Shown here piece by piece: positions 16,102 to 23,748 of a stretch of 64,000 bases of DNA. The stretch's first letter is position 1. Each line of letters begins with the position of its first letter. The notes under the pieces were generated by a model. The model was not told the DNA's origin. It did no database searches and saw only the letters and a list, made by a program, of their open reading frames with translations. The stretch spans positions 248,001-312,000 of the forward strand of contig NZ_JACEZT010000006.1 of NCBI RefSeq assembly GCF_014042345.1. Direction: 5' to 3'. The position numbers and the translations under genes were made by a program. This DNA comes from Rugamonas brunnea. GTDB taxonomy: Bacteria > Pseudomonadota > Gammaproteobacteria > Burkholderiales > Burkholderiaceae_D.

Positions 16102-17502
16102 TTGAGCCTTTTCCGAACGAAGAACCTGGACCACATGGTGGCGCAAGGACGCGCTGAGGGCGGCCTGAAAAAAGTACTGGGGCCGCTGGACCTGATCCTG
16201 ATGGGCATCGGCGCCATCGTCGGCACCGGCATTTTTGTGCTGACGGGCACCGGCGCGCTGACGGCCGGCCCGGCGTTGACGCTGTCGTTCGTGATCGCGG
16301 CGCTGGCCTGCGGCTTCGCGGCCATGTGCTACGCTGAATTCGCTTCCACCGTGCCGGTGGCCGGCTCCATCTACACCTACAGCTACGCCACCATGGGCGA
16401 GCTGGTAGCGTGGATGATAGGCTGGGACCTGATGCTGGAATACGGCCTGGCCACCTCGGCCGTGTCGGTCGGCTGGTCCGGCTATTTCCAGTCGCTTATC
16501 GGCGGCTTCGGCCTGCACCTGCCGGTCGCCCTGACGGCCGCCCCCGGCGCCGTGCCCGGCGTGCAGACCCTGATCAACCTGCCCGCGTTCATGATCATGA
16601 TGATCCTGACGGCCATGCTGTCGTGGGGCGCGCGCGAATCGGCGCGCATGAATTCCATCATGGTGGCCATCAAGATCGCCGTGGTGCTGCTGTTCATCGC
16701 CGTGGGCGCGCGCCACGTGCAGCCGGCCAACTGGCATCCGTTCATGCCGTTCGGCATGGGCGGCACCATGAGCGCGGCGGCGCTGGTGTTCTTCGCCTTC
16801 ATCGGCTTCGACGCCGTGACGTCGGCGGCCGAGGAAGTCAAGCGGCCCGAGCGCGACCTGCCGATCGGCATCATCGGCTCGCTGGCCGTGTGCACCGTGC
16901 TGTACGTGGTGGTGTCGGCCATCATGACGGGCATCGTGCCGTTCCAGAAGTTCGCCGGCATCGACCATCCCGTTTCGCTGGCGCTGCAATACGCCAATGA
17001 AAACTGGGTGGCCGGCTTCGTCGACCTGGGCGCCATCCTGGGCATGACCACCGTGATCCTCGTGATGAGCTATGGCCAGACCCGCGTGGTGTTCGCCATG
17101 TCGCGCGACGGCCTGCTGCCGGCGCGCCTGTCGAAGGTGCATCCGAAGTTCGGCACGCCATTCTTCGCCACCTGGATGGTGGGCATCATCTTCGGCCTGA
17201 TCGCCGCCGTGGTGCCGCTGGATGTGCTGGCCGAGCTGATCAACATCGGCACGCTGGCCGCGTTCTGCCTGGTGTCGGTGGCCGTGGTGGTGCTGCGCAA
17301 GAAGCGCCCGGATCTGCACCGCGCATTCCGTTGCCCCGGCGTGCCAGTGATCCCGGCGCTGGCCGTGGTGTTCTGCGTGGCCCTGATGACCTTCCTCAGC
17401 CGCACCACGTGGATCGCGTTCACCATCTGGCTGGTGATCGGCCTGGTCGTGTACTTTGGCTATTCGCGCCGCAACGCGGTGCTGCATCCGAAGCAGCCTT
17501 AA
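16102..17502 (+). CDS. APC-family amino-acid permease
   Basis: A 466-residue membrane transporter of the amino acid-polyamine-organocation superfamily, closest in pattern to the cationic-amino-acid (YfnA/CAT) group. TM1 carries the substrate-binding unwound motif GIGAIVGTGIFVLTG, and about 12 hydrophobic segments follow. FFAFIGFDAVTSAAEEVKRPERDLP and SYGQTRVVFAMSRDGLLP are conserved family stretches. The start is TTG with AGTGGAG eight bases upstream; the next Met is inside the cytoplasmic N-terminus. It is transcribed alone and faces a convergent PilZ gene. Substrate is not determined. Confidence 0.88.
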   Translation: MSLFRTKNLDHMVAQGRAEGGLKKVLGPLDLILMGIGAIVGTGIFVLTGTGALTAGPALTLSFVIAALACGFAAMCYAEFASTVPVAGSIYTYSYATMGELVAWMIGWDLMLEYGLATSAVSVGWSGYFQSLIGGFGLHLPVALTAAPGAVPGVQTLINLPAFMIMMILTAMLSWGARESARMNSIMVAIKIAVVLLFIAVGARHVQPANWHPFMPFGMGGTMSAAALVFFAFIGFDAVTSAAEEVKRPERDLPIGIIGSLAVCTVLYVVVSAIMTGIVPFQKFAGIDHPVSLALQYANENWVAGFVDLGAILGMTTVILVMSYGQTRVVFAMSRDGLLPARLSKVHPKFGTPFFATWMVGIIFGLIAAVVPLDVLAELINIGTLAAFCLVSVAVVVLRKKRPDLHRAFRCPGVPVIPALAVVFCVALMTFLSRTTWIAFTIWLVIGLVVYFGYSRRNAVLHPKQP

Positions 17503-17520
17503 TCCCTAAGCGAAAACAAG

Positions 17521-17572
17521 CGGGGGCGGTTCCGGCAGGGCGCTACATGGCGCGCCGCCGGAACCGCCCCCG
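17521..17572. terminator. Bidirectional hairpin between convergent genes
   Basis: Perfect 16-bp arms (17521-17536 and 17557-17572, CGGGGGCGG...CCGCCCCCG) lie between the permease stop and the end of the PilZ-domain gene. Outer CAAG/CTTG bases could extend the stem. Position and strength suggest a shared terminator, although the T-run is short. Confidence 0.65.
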
Positions 17573-17590
17573 TCGTCTTGTTGGCAGTCG

Positions 17591-18364
17591 CTAGCCTTGC
17601 CGGATCTCTTGCAGCACCCGCTCGATCTTGCTCTTTTCCTCGGGCGCCAGTTGGGTGAACATGCAGCCCAGGTGGACCTGTTCGCCCAGCAGGAAAGAAC
17701 GGAACGGGCGCGTATAGCGCACTTCCAGTTCCGCCACTTCGACCGTCTCGTCACCCAGTTCCAGCACCACGTCATGCACCTTGCGGCCCTTGATCAAGCC
17801 CTTGGCGTTGAGCTTGGCGCAATGCAGGCTGATGCCTCCCAGCGACAGGTCGAAGATCGGCAACTCATAGCTGTGCGTGTTGTTGACCACGTTGATCACA
17901 AACGAGGCCGTGCAGGTGGCGCCCAGCGGGATTTCCAGGCGCTCCGTGGCGCGCCGGTTCAGCACCACGCAGGTTTCCGGGAAATCCATGGGAATATGCT
18001 GCGGCTGGCCGGGCAGCGAGTTCCAGTCCTTGCTGGACAGGCGGAACTGCAGCTTGGCCGAACGCAGCCAGGTGACGAAGGTCAGCTTGCCAGGCTGTAG
18101 GCTCATGCCTTCGTTCAATTCCATCACGAAATGCGGCTGTTCGGGATCGACCGACAGGACCCGTCCCAGCACCACCTCGCGGCTGCCAGGCACGTAGATC
18201 GAGATCGGGTCGCCGCTTTCGGCCAGCTCGGTCAGCATGTCGCCGATCTCGTCCTCGGTGGTCAGCTCGTACGCGTTGGCGTTGGCCGGGATCTGGCTGA
18301 TCGCGTCTTGAGGCCGTGGTGGTCCCTTGCGAATCGGAACCGGGTGGAGTTCAGTGAGTGACAT
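17591..18364 (-). CDS. YcgR-like flagellar brake protein with PilZ domain
   Basis: A 257-residue cytoplasmic protein with an N-terminal YcgR-like domain (about residues 35-125) and a C-terminal PilZ domain. The c-di-GMP motif RxxxR is present (Arg138-Ala-Thr-Glu-Arg142), as is DxSxxG (Asp172, Ser174, Gly177), so nucleotide binding is expected. Such proteins slow flagellar rotation when c-di-GMP rises. The REC-GGDEF cyclase at the right end of the window is a possible, not demonstrated, source of the signal. It is monocistronic, with no flagellar genes nearby. Confidence 0.85.
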   Translation of the reverse strand: MSLTELHPVPIRKGPPRPQDAISQIPANANAYELTTEDEIGDMLTELAESGDPISIYVPGSREVVLGRVLSVDPEQPHFVMELNEGMSLQPGKLTFVTWLRSAKLQFRLSSKDWNSLPGQPQHIPMDFPETCVVLNRRATERLEIPLGATCTASFVINVVNNTHSYELPIFDLSLGGISLHCAKLNAKGLIKGRKVHDVVLELGDETVEVAELEVRYTRPFRSFLLGEQVHLGCMFTQLAPEEKSKIERVLQEIRQG

Positions 18365-18487
18365 GATGTGATGAGCGAAATGTTAGACATGGTTTGGGTC
18401 TGCATGACTTCATCATAGTTCGAGTTTTTCCTAATGGCAACCTATTTCGGATTATGGGAAGGCCGCCATCAGGGTCGCGCTGCCCGC

Positions 18488-19879
18488 TCAATGGTGGTGT
18501 TGGCCTCCCTTGGTCGCCTTGAACATGGCCCCGTCCGGCGTCGTGGCCGCCGCCGCGCCGGCGGGCGGCTGCGGCGCGGCTGGCAGCGCGCTGTCCTCGC
18601 CAGCGTACTCGTAGGCCAGCGTGCCGGCCGGATGGCGATACCAGCCCGGATCGCGGTAGTCGTGCCGCGCCAGTCCCTTGCGCACCTTGACGGTGGTGAA
18701 CATGCCGCCCATGCCGATGGCGCCGAACGGGCCCGTGCCCGTCATCATCGGCAGCGTGTTATCGGGCAGGGGCATGGGCATGGCGGCCATGTCGGCCATG
18801 CCCTTGTCGCCCATCGCCATGTAGTCCGGCACCAGCCGGTTGATCTTGGCCAGCACCGCGCTCTGGTCCACGCCCGTCATGGTCGGCACGTCGTGGCCCA
18901 TGGCGTTCATGGTGTGGTGCGATTTATGGCAGTGGAAGGCCCAGTCGCCCGGATCGGTGGCATCGAATTCGATGGCGCGCATCTGGCCCACGGCGATGTC
19001 GGTGGTCACCTCCGGCCAGCGCGCGGCCGGCGGCACCCAGCCGCCGTCTGTGCCGGTGACGGCGAATTCGTGGCCGTGCATGTGGATGGGGTGGTTGGTC
19101 ATGGTCAGGTTGCCGACCCGGATGCGCACCCGGTCCCCCTGCGCCACCACCATCGGATCGACGCCGGGGAAGGCGCGGCTGTTGAAGGTCCACAGGTTGA
19201 AGTCGAGCATGGTGTTGACGCGCGGCGTGGCGCTGCCCGGTTCGATGTCGTAGGCGTTGAGCAGCAGGCAGAAGTCGCGGTCCACGGCCATGAAACGCGG
19301 GTCCTTGGGATGGGTGATCCACAGGCCCATCATGCCCATGGCCATCTGCATCATCTCGTCCGCGTGCGGGTGGTACATGAAGGTGCCAGCCCGGCGCGCC
19401 ACGAATTCATACACATAGGTCTTGCCGGGCGGGATGCCGGGCTGGGTCAGCCCCGTCACGCCGTCCATGCCGTTGGGCAGGCGCTGGCCATGCCAGTGCA
19501 TGCTGGTGTGCTCGGGCAGCTTGTTGGTGACGAAGATGCGTACCCGGTCGCCTTCCACCACTTCGATGGTCGGCCCCGGCGACTGGCCGTTGTAGCCCCA
19601 AAGCTGGGCCTTCATGCCCGGCGCGATTTCGCGCACCACGGGTTCGGCCACCAGGTGGAATTCCTTGACGCCGGCCTTCATCCGCCACGGCAAGGTCCAG
19701 CCGTTGAGGGTGACGACCGGGTTGTAGGGACGGCCGTTGGGCGGCGCCAATGGCGGCTGGGTGGCGGGGCTGGCCATGCTGGCCGCCTCCGGCAGGGTGG
19801 CCGCGCCGGCCCGGCTGACCAGCGCCGTGCTGACGGCGGCGGCGCCCGCGCCGCGGAAGAAATCTCTGCGTGTAACCAT
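18488..19879 (-). CDS. Tat-exported multicopper oxidase
   Basis: A 463-residue three-domain multicopper oxidase. A Tat signal (TRRDFFRGAGAAAVS) leads the chain, as expected for export of a folded copper enzyme. All four copper-binding blocks are visible: MHWHG and MYHPHADEM in the first half, HPIHMHGHEF and FHCHKSHHTMNAM near the C-terminus. Met-rich segments (MMQMAMGMMG; GDKGMADMAAMPMPL) may bind extra copper. The C-terminus ends in a short His run (GGQHHH). It lies 29 bases after a TolC-like gene and is the last gene of a copper-type operon, where it may oxidise Cu(I) in the periplasm. Confidence 0.88.
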   Translation of the reverse strand: MVTRRDFFRGAGAAAVSTALVSRAGAATLPEAASMASPATQPPLAPPNGRPYNPVVTLNGWTLPWRMKAGVKEFHLVAEPVVREIAPGMKAQLWGYNGQSPGPTIEVVEGDRVRIFVTNKLPEHTSMHWHGQRLPNGMDGVTGLTQPGIPPGKTYVYEFVARRAGTFMYHPHADEMMQMAMGMMGLWITHPKDPRFMAVDRDFCLLLNAYDIEPGSATPRVNTMLDFNLWTFNSRAFPGVDPMVVAQGDRVRIRVGNLTMTNHPIHMHGHEFAVTGTDGGWVPPAARWPEVTTDIAVGQMRAIEFDATDPGDWAFHCHKSHHTMNAMGHDVPTMTGVDQSAVLAKINRLVPDYMAMGDKGMADMAAMPMPLPDNTLPMMTGTGPFGAIGMGGMFTTVKVRKGLARHDYRDPGWYRHPAGTLAYEYAGEDSALPAAPQPPAGAAAATTPDGAMFKATKGGQHHH

Positions 19880-19908
19880 GTCTGTTCCTTGTCTTGGGTT
19901 GGGGGCGT

Positions 19909-21309
19909 TCAGCGCACGCGGCGTGCGGTGGCGCCATCGGCGCCGTCCACGCTGCCGGCACCACCGGTCATGGCCGCCTGCAGGGCCGCGTCGGCCAGCC
20001 AGAAATTGCGTTGCGCTTCGATCGCCGCGTTCACGCTCAGCACCTGTTCGCGCGCGTCGGCCAGCAGCTCGAACACGCTGGTGAGCATGCCGTTGTAGCG
20101 CAACAGCTGCTCGTCGGCGATGCGCTTGCGCAGCGGGACGATCTCATCGCGGTACTGGCGCGCCAGCGTGTAGGCGGCCTGGTAGGACGAGTAGCTCTCG
20201 CGCACTTGCGAGCGGGCGTCGATGGCCGTTTGCGCGGCGCGGTGCAGCGCCTGCTGGTAGCTCGATTCCGCCCGCGCCACGCGCGCGCCGCCCCAGTCGA
20301 ACAAGGGCAGTTGCCATTCGATCTCGACGCCGCGCGCATGGCCGCCGTCGGCGCCCGTGTTGCGCTGGTAGCCCGCGTCGAGCACGTTGATGAAGCGGGT
20401 GCTGCGGGTCAGGCCCAGCGCATCGGCCAGGCCGGCCAGCTCTTTTTGCGCCATCAGGATATCGACCCGGTTGGCCAGCGCCTGCGCTTCGGCGTCGCCC
20501 TGCGCGCGCGGGGCGTCGGGCAGGTCGGGCAGGCGCTCGGGCAGGGTGAACGTGGCGTCCTTCCCGGACAGGCCCAGCAGCCGCACCAGTTGTTCGCGGG
20601 CCGACACTTCGGCGTGGCGCGCGGCCGTCAACTGGGCCACGGCGTCGGCCAGGAACACTTGCTCGCGCGCTTGCCGCAGCTGGCTCCAGTTGCCGGCGGC
20701 GGCCATGCGCCGCGCCAGGTCCGCACCCGCTTCGGCTGCGTCCTGGACCTGTTCCAGATAACTGACCGACTGGCGCGCGGCCACCGCGCCATAGAACGCG
20801 CGCCGGGTCTGGGTGGCGATGCGCAGCACGTCGCCGGCCACCGCCAGTTGCGTTTGTTCGTAGCGGCGCTGCTCGATGCCGCGCACGGCCGGCATGGTGA
20901 GCAGGCTCATTACGGGCAGCATCAGCTTGCGTTCGATGTCCAGGCCGTTGCCGTCCGTCAGGCGGGAGAAGGTGAGGGTGGGGTTGGGCAGGCGGCCGGC
21001 CTGCACCAGGTCCGCCTCGGCGATGCCCAGTTCGGCGTAGCTGGCCTGCAGTGCGCGGTTGTTGAGGAGGGCGATGGCGACGGCGCTGTCGGCGCTCAAC
21101 GGCACGGCCAGCAGGGCAGCCACGCGCTGGGCGGCGGCGCCATCGTGGGCGGGGTTCGTGTCGCGGCGCGCCAGGGACTGGCCCGTGGACGGCTCGGTGA
21201 TGGCCTGCACGTGGGCCAAGCCGCCGTCGGGCGAAAAGGTGGCGCAGCCAGATAGCGACAGCGCCAGCGCGGCGGCTGTGGCCGCGCGCAGGGTGGTGAA
21301 ACGATGCAT
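19909..21309 (-). CDS. TolC-family outer membrane lipoprotein of the copper operon
   Basis: A 466-residue outer-membrane efflux-type protein with a lipoprotein signal (ALALSLSGCATF, lipobox LSGC). Two TolC-like helical halves follow (AIALLNNRALQASYAELGIAEA in the first; YQQALHRAAQTAIDARSQVRE in the second). No adaptor or inner-membrane pump is adjacent; it is instead sandwiched between a small Cys/His/Met-rich exported protein and a multicopper oxidase. This TolC-plus-MCO pairing is seen in copper-tolerance loci. It may pair with a pump encoded elsewhere. Confidence 0.85.
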   Translation of the reverse strand: MHRFTTLRAATAAALALSLSGCATFSPDGGLAHVQAITEPSTGQSLARRDTNPAHDGAAAQRVAALLAVPLSADSAVAIALLNNRALQASYAELGIAEADLVQAGRLPNPTLTFSRLTDGNGLDIERKLMLPVMSLLTMPAVRGIEQRRYEQTQLAVAGDVLRIATQTRRAFYGAVAARQSVSYLEQVQDAAEAGADLARRMAAAGNWSQLRQAREQVFLADAVAQLTAARHAEVSAREQLVRLLGLSGKDATFTLPERLPDLPDAPRAQGDAEAQALANRVDILMAQKELAGLADALGLTRSTRFINVLDAGYQRNTGADGGHARGVEIEWQLPLFDWGGARVARAESSYQQALHRAAQTAIDARSQVRESYSSYQAAYTLARQYRDEIVPLRKRIADEQLLRYNGMLTSVFELLADAREQVLSVNAAIEAQRNFWLADAALQAAMTGGAGSVDGADGATARRVR

Positions 21310-21420
21310 GGTGACTCCTGATACGGGTGCGCGGGCCGGCTTCGGGCCCGCGTGGCGTTGGTGCAGCGGGTGGGGGCGGCGTCAGCCGATGGGCTGGTGC
21401 GCCGTCCACTGCGCGTGAAT

Positions 21421-21849
21421 TCAGGCGGGTGCGGAATGGGGCGGGCGTTCGGGGCCGGCCGGGATATGGGCGGTCACGTGCCGCAGGCGATAGGGGATGG
21501 CTTCCGAGCCGGCGGGCCGGGATTCCGCCAGCGCGAGGGCGGGCACGGGCAGGGCAATGGCGGCGCCCACGCAGCATGCGGCGCAGTTACCGCATTTGGA
21601 CTGGCTCGCATCGGCGCCAGCATGACCGTGGCAGGATTTGAATTTGGCGTCGGACGCGGACTTGGCCAGCATGGCGCAGTGCTCGACGGTCATGTGCTGC
21701 ACCGCTGCAGTGGCAGGCTGGTGTTGTGCCATGGTCTGGGCCGGCGCCATTGTGCCCGCCATGGCCATGGACGTGCAAACGGCCGCGTATCCCTGCAGCG
21801 GGAGCGCGGCCAGCAACAGCCAAAGCAGCATCGTCCGGACGTGGTTCAT
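21421..21849 (-). CDS. Small Cys/His/Met-rich exported protein
   Basis: A 142-residue protein with a signal peptide (MNHVRTMLLWLLLAALPLQGYAA). Its mature part is rich in Met, His and Cys: SMAMAGTM, a region with HMTVEHCAML and KSCHGHAGA, then SKCGNCAACC, followed by a hydrophobic stretch and a basic/Pro tail. The layout resembles DUF2946-like small proteins found beside copper-resistance genes. It is the first gene of the operon with the TolC-like and multicopper oxidase genes, 111 bases upstream of the former. A copper-binding periplasmic or membrane role is inferred from residues and context only. Confidence 0.65.
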   Translation of the reverse strand: MNHVRTMLLWLLLAALPLQGYAAVCTSMAMAGTMAPAQTMAQHQPATAAVQHMTVEHCAMLAKSASDAKFKSCHGHAGADASQSKCGNCAACCVGAAIALPVPALALAESRPAGSEAIPYRLRHVTAHIPAGPERPPHSAPA

Positions 21850-21900
21850 GGTGCGGCGAGTGTAGCACAGCCGCGTGGAGTGCGTGATGCCGCCATGGCG

Positions 21901-23400
21901 TCAGGCTGCCTCTTGGCGGGGGTGTCCGCCGCATCGCCCGGCCGCATGTGCTGGCGTCGCGTGCGGCGAAGGTAGCGGCGAGGGCAAAGGCGAGGGTAAA
22001 GATGCGTGCGGAGGCGGGGGGGCTGGAGCCGCCAGCGGCGCGTGCGCCGGTTCGCCGGCATGGTGCGCGCGCCACAGCGACGGCGCCATGCCGCTCACGT
22101 GCTTGAACGCCGTGTTGAAGGTGGACTTGCTGTTGAAGCCAGCCGCATGGGCCAGTTCCAGCAGGGTGCGTCCGGCGCCGGCCGGGTCGCGCATCATGTT
22201 CTGCACTTCGGCGATGCGCAGGCCGTTGATGTAGTCGAAGAAGCTCAGGCCCAGCATGTGGTTCAGGTACTGCGACAGCAGCTGGGGCGTGGTGCCTATC
22301 CGTTCGGCCAGTTCATTGAGGCGCAAATCGCTCTCCAGGTAATCGCGGTGTACGTCCATGCGCCGCTGCAGCCGTTCTCCGATCAGGCGCTGGGCCGCAT
22401 CCGTCATGCCGGAGCGCGCGTACTTTTCCCGCTCCGTTGTGGCCTGCCCGGCCAGCCCGATGGCGGTGGCCGGCGAGGCGGCGCGCGCCGGGACGAGGGC
22501 GGCGACGGCGACCAGCGCCGGCGCCTGTGCCGGCAACGCGTCAGGTACCGGCGCAGGTACCGGCGCAGGCACCGATTCATGTAGCAATTCAGGCACCGAT
22601 TCAGGTAGCGATTCAGATAGCGATTCAGGTAGCGATTCAGGTAGCGATTCAGGCACCGGTTCGCCGGGCAGCGCAGCCGGCGCAGGCGCTGTTGATCGCA
22701 TGGGCGTTCCCGCCGCTGCGGCCAGCGCTGCCGTGGCGGGATTGAACACGGCGGCCCGCCGCAGCCCATACCAGCCGACGAGGTAGAACGTGGCCAACCG
22801 TCCCGCCACGAAGCAGGCGGTCCAGTTGCCATGGAATTGAATGGCCAGCACCCAGCTGATCCACAGGACGGCCAGCACATAGGACAACGTCGTCAGCCAG
22901 CGCAAGTCGTCCGTGCCGGCGGTCGCGTCGCCGGCGCGCAGGCGCTGGCGGTGCTGGTACAGTCGCAGCAGCACGGCGCCGAGATAGAACGCGCCTTGGC
23001 ACTGGTAGAACAGGGCCGCGCCGCCGCCACGCTCCCAGTCCGCGAACCGGGGCGCGAAGGCACTGCCGGGCAGCAGCGCCACCAGCGCGGCCAAAAGATA
23101 GGCGGTCAGCGGCACGAAATGGATGGTCTGGAAGCGGCCATTGCCCAGCCCCGTCATGCTGCGCACATAGCAGTAATAGAGCACGTCGACGGCCAGGTTG
23201 GGCCAGGCCATGCCGTAGATCCAGGGCAGGTGCAGGTAGCGTGCATAGTCTTCCAGCGAGGCGGCGGAGATGGCGAGCACGTACAGCGCCAGCCACATGC
23301 TGGCTGGGCGCCGGCGCGTCAATGCGATCAGCGGCATGGCCAGGAACAGTCCCAGCACCCCGGTCCCGAGGGACAGGTTCCCTAGCAAAGTAAGGCTCAT
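21901..23400 (-). CDS. Membrane-anchored AraC-type transcriptional regulator
   Basis: A 499-residue protein with an N-terminal region of about seven hydrophobic segments (residues 1-240), a low-complexity linker and a C-terminal AraC DNA-binding domain (two helix-turn-helix units: LRLNELAERIGTTPQLLSQYL and LLELAHAAGFNSKSTFNTAF). The linker has four-residue repeats (ESLP, ESVP, APVP) encoded by a 12-bp tandem repeat. A Pro/Ser tail (PSPLPSPLPSP) ends the protein. The start at 23400 (MSLTLLGN) opens directly onto the first membrane segment; upstream in-frame codons are GC-rich noise. It diverges from a TonB receptor gene and may control it. Confidence 0.82.
   Translation of the reverse strand: MSLTLLGNLSLGTGVLGLFLAMPLIALTRRRPASMWLALYVLAISAASLEDYARYLHLPWIYGMAWPNLAVDVLYYCYVRSMTGLGNGRFQTIHFVPLTAYLLAALVALLPGSAFAPRFADWERGGGAALFYQCQGAFYLGAVLLRLYQHRQRLRAGDATAGTDDLRWLTTLSYVLAVLWISWVLAIQFHGNWTACFVAGRLATFYLVGWYGLRRAAVFNPATAALAAAAGTPMRSTAPAPAALPGEPVPESLPESLPESLSESLPESVPELLHESVPAPVPAPVPDALPAQAPALVAVAALVPARAASPATAIGLAGQATTEREKYARSGMTDAAQRLIGERLQRRMDVHRDYLESDLRLNELAERIGTTPQLLSQYLNHMLGLSFFDYINGLRIAEVQNMMRDPAGAGRTLLELAHAAGFNSKSTFNTAFKHVSGMAPSLWRAHHAGEPAHAPLAAPAPPPPHASLPSPLPSPLPSPHATPAHAAGRCGGHPRQEAA
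22538..22657. repeat. 12-bp tandem repeat inside the AraC-type gene
   Basis: Ten consecutive 12-base units with core GATTCAGGTAGC and variants (GGCGCAGGTACC, AATTCAGGCACC). They are in frame and encode a flexible four-residue repeat between the membrane and DNA-binding domains. Several units are identical, so copy number could vary by slippage without shifting frame. Confidence 0.9.
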
Positions 23401-23748
23401 GTGGCTTCTTTCGTTAAAAATACCGCAATCTTGCCAGTAACAACACGCAATGGCGTTTAACCATCGCTGCCGCCCGTTTTCCGGCGCGGGTACGCGCCGA
23501 TCCGTTAAGACATGGCCGTTGCGCGGTGCGTTGTGCTTTTGATACAAGCGGCCGCCATACACGTGCGCGCCGATCCGTTCAGACGATCCGTCCACCGGCC
23601 CCGGACCAGACTGTCCTTGCGGATGCCGGCTGCCCCGGCGGCGTCCCACCCGGCGCACGCCATGGAAATAGTGATATTAGCATGTTGATATGGCTAATCG
23701 AATGGCAATACTAAATAGCAACACTCAAAACACCAGAAGGAGTATTTG
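23401..23748. other. Divergent intergenic region, AraC-type regulator / TonB receptor
   Basis: This 348-bp spacer holds no convincing gene. The part next to the receptor (about 23665-23730) is strikingly AT-rich for this genome and contains TTGATATGGC and GCAATACTAAATAGC, suitable for a promoter. The AGAAGGAG ribosome site of the receptor is at 23735-23742. The GC-rich part (23460-23650) has no hairpin or repeat that I can see. Confidence 0.6.

Noticed and set aside
22538..22657. Tandem 12-bp repeats as a CRISPR array
   Set aside because: Units are adjacent with no spacers, in frame inside a gene, and encode a simple peptide repeat.
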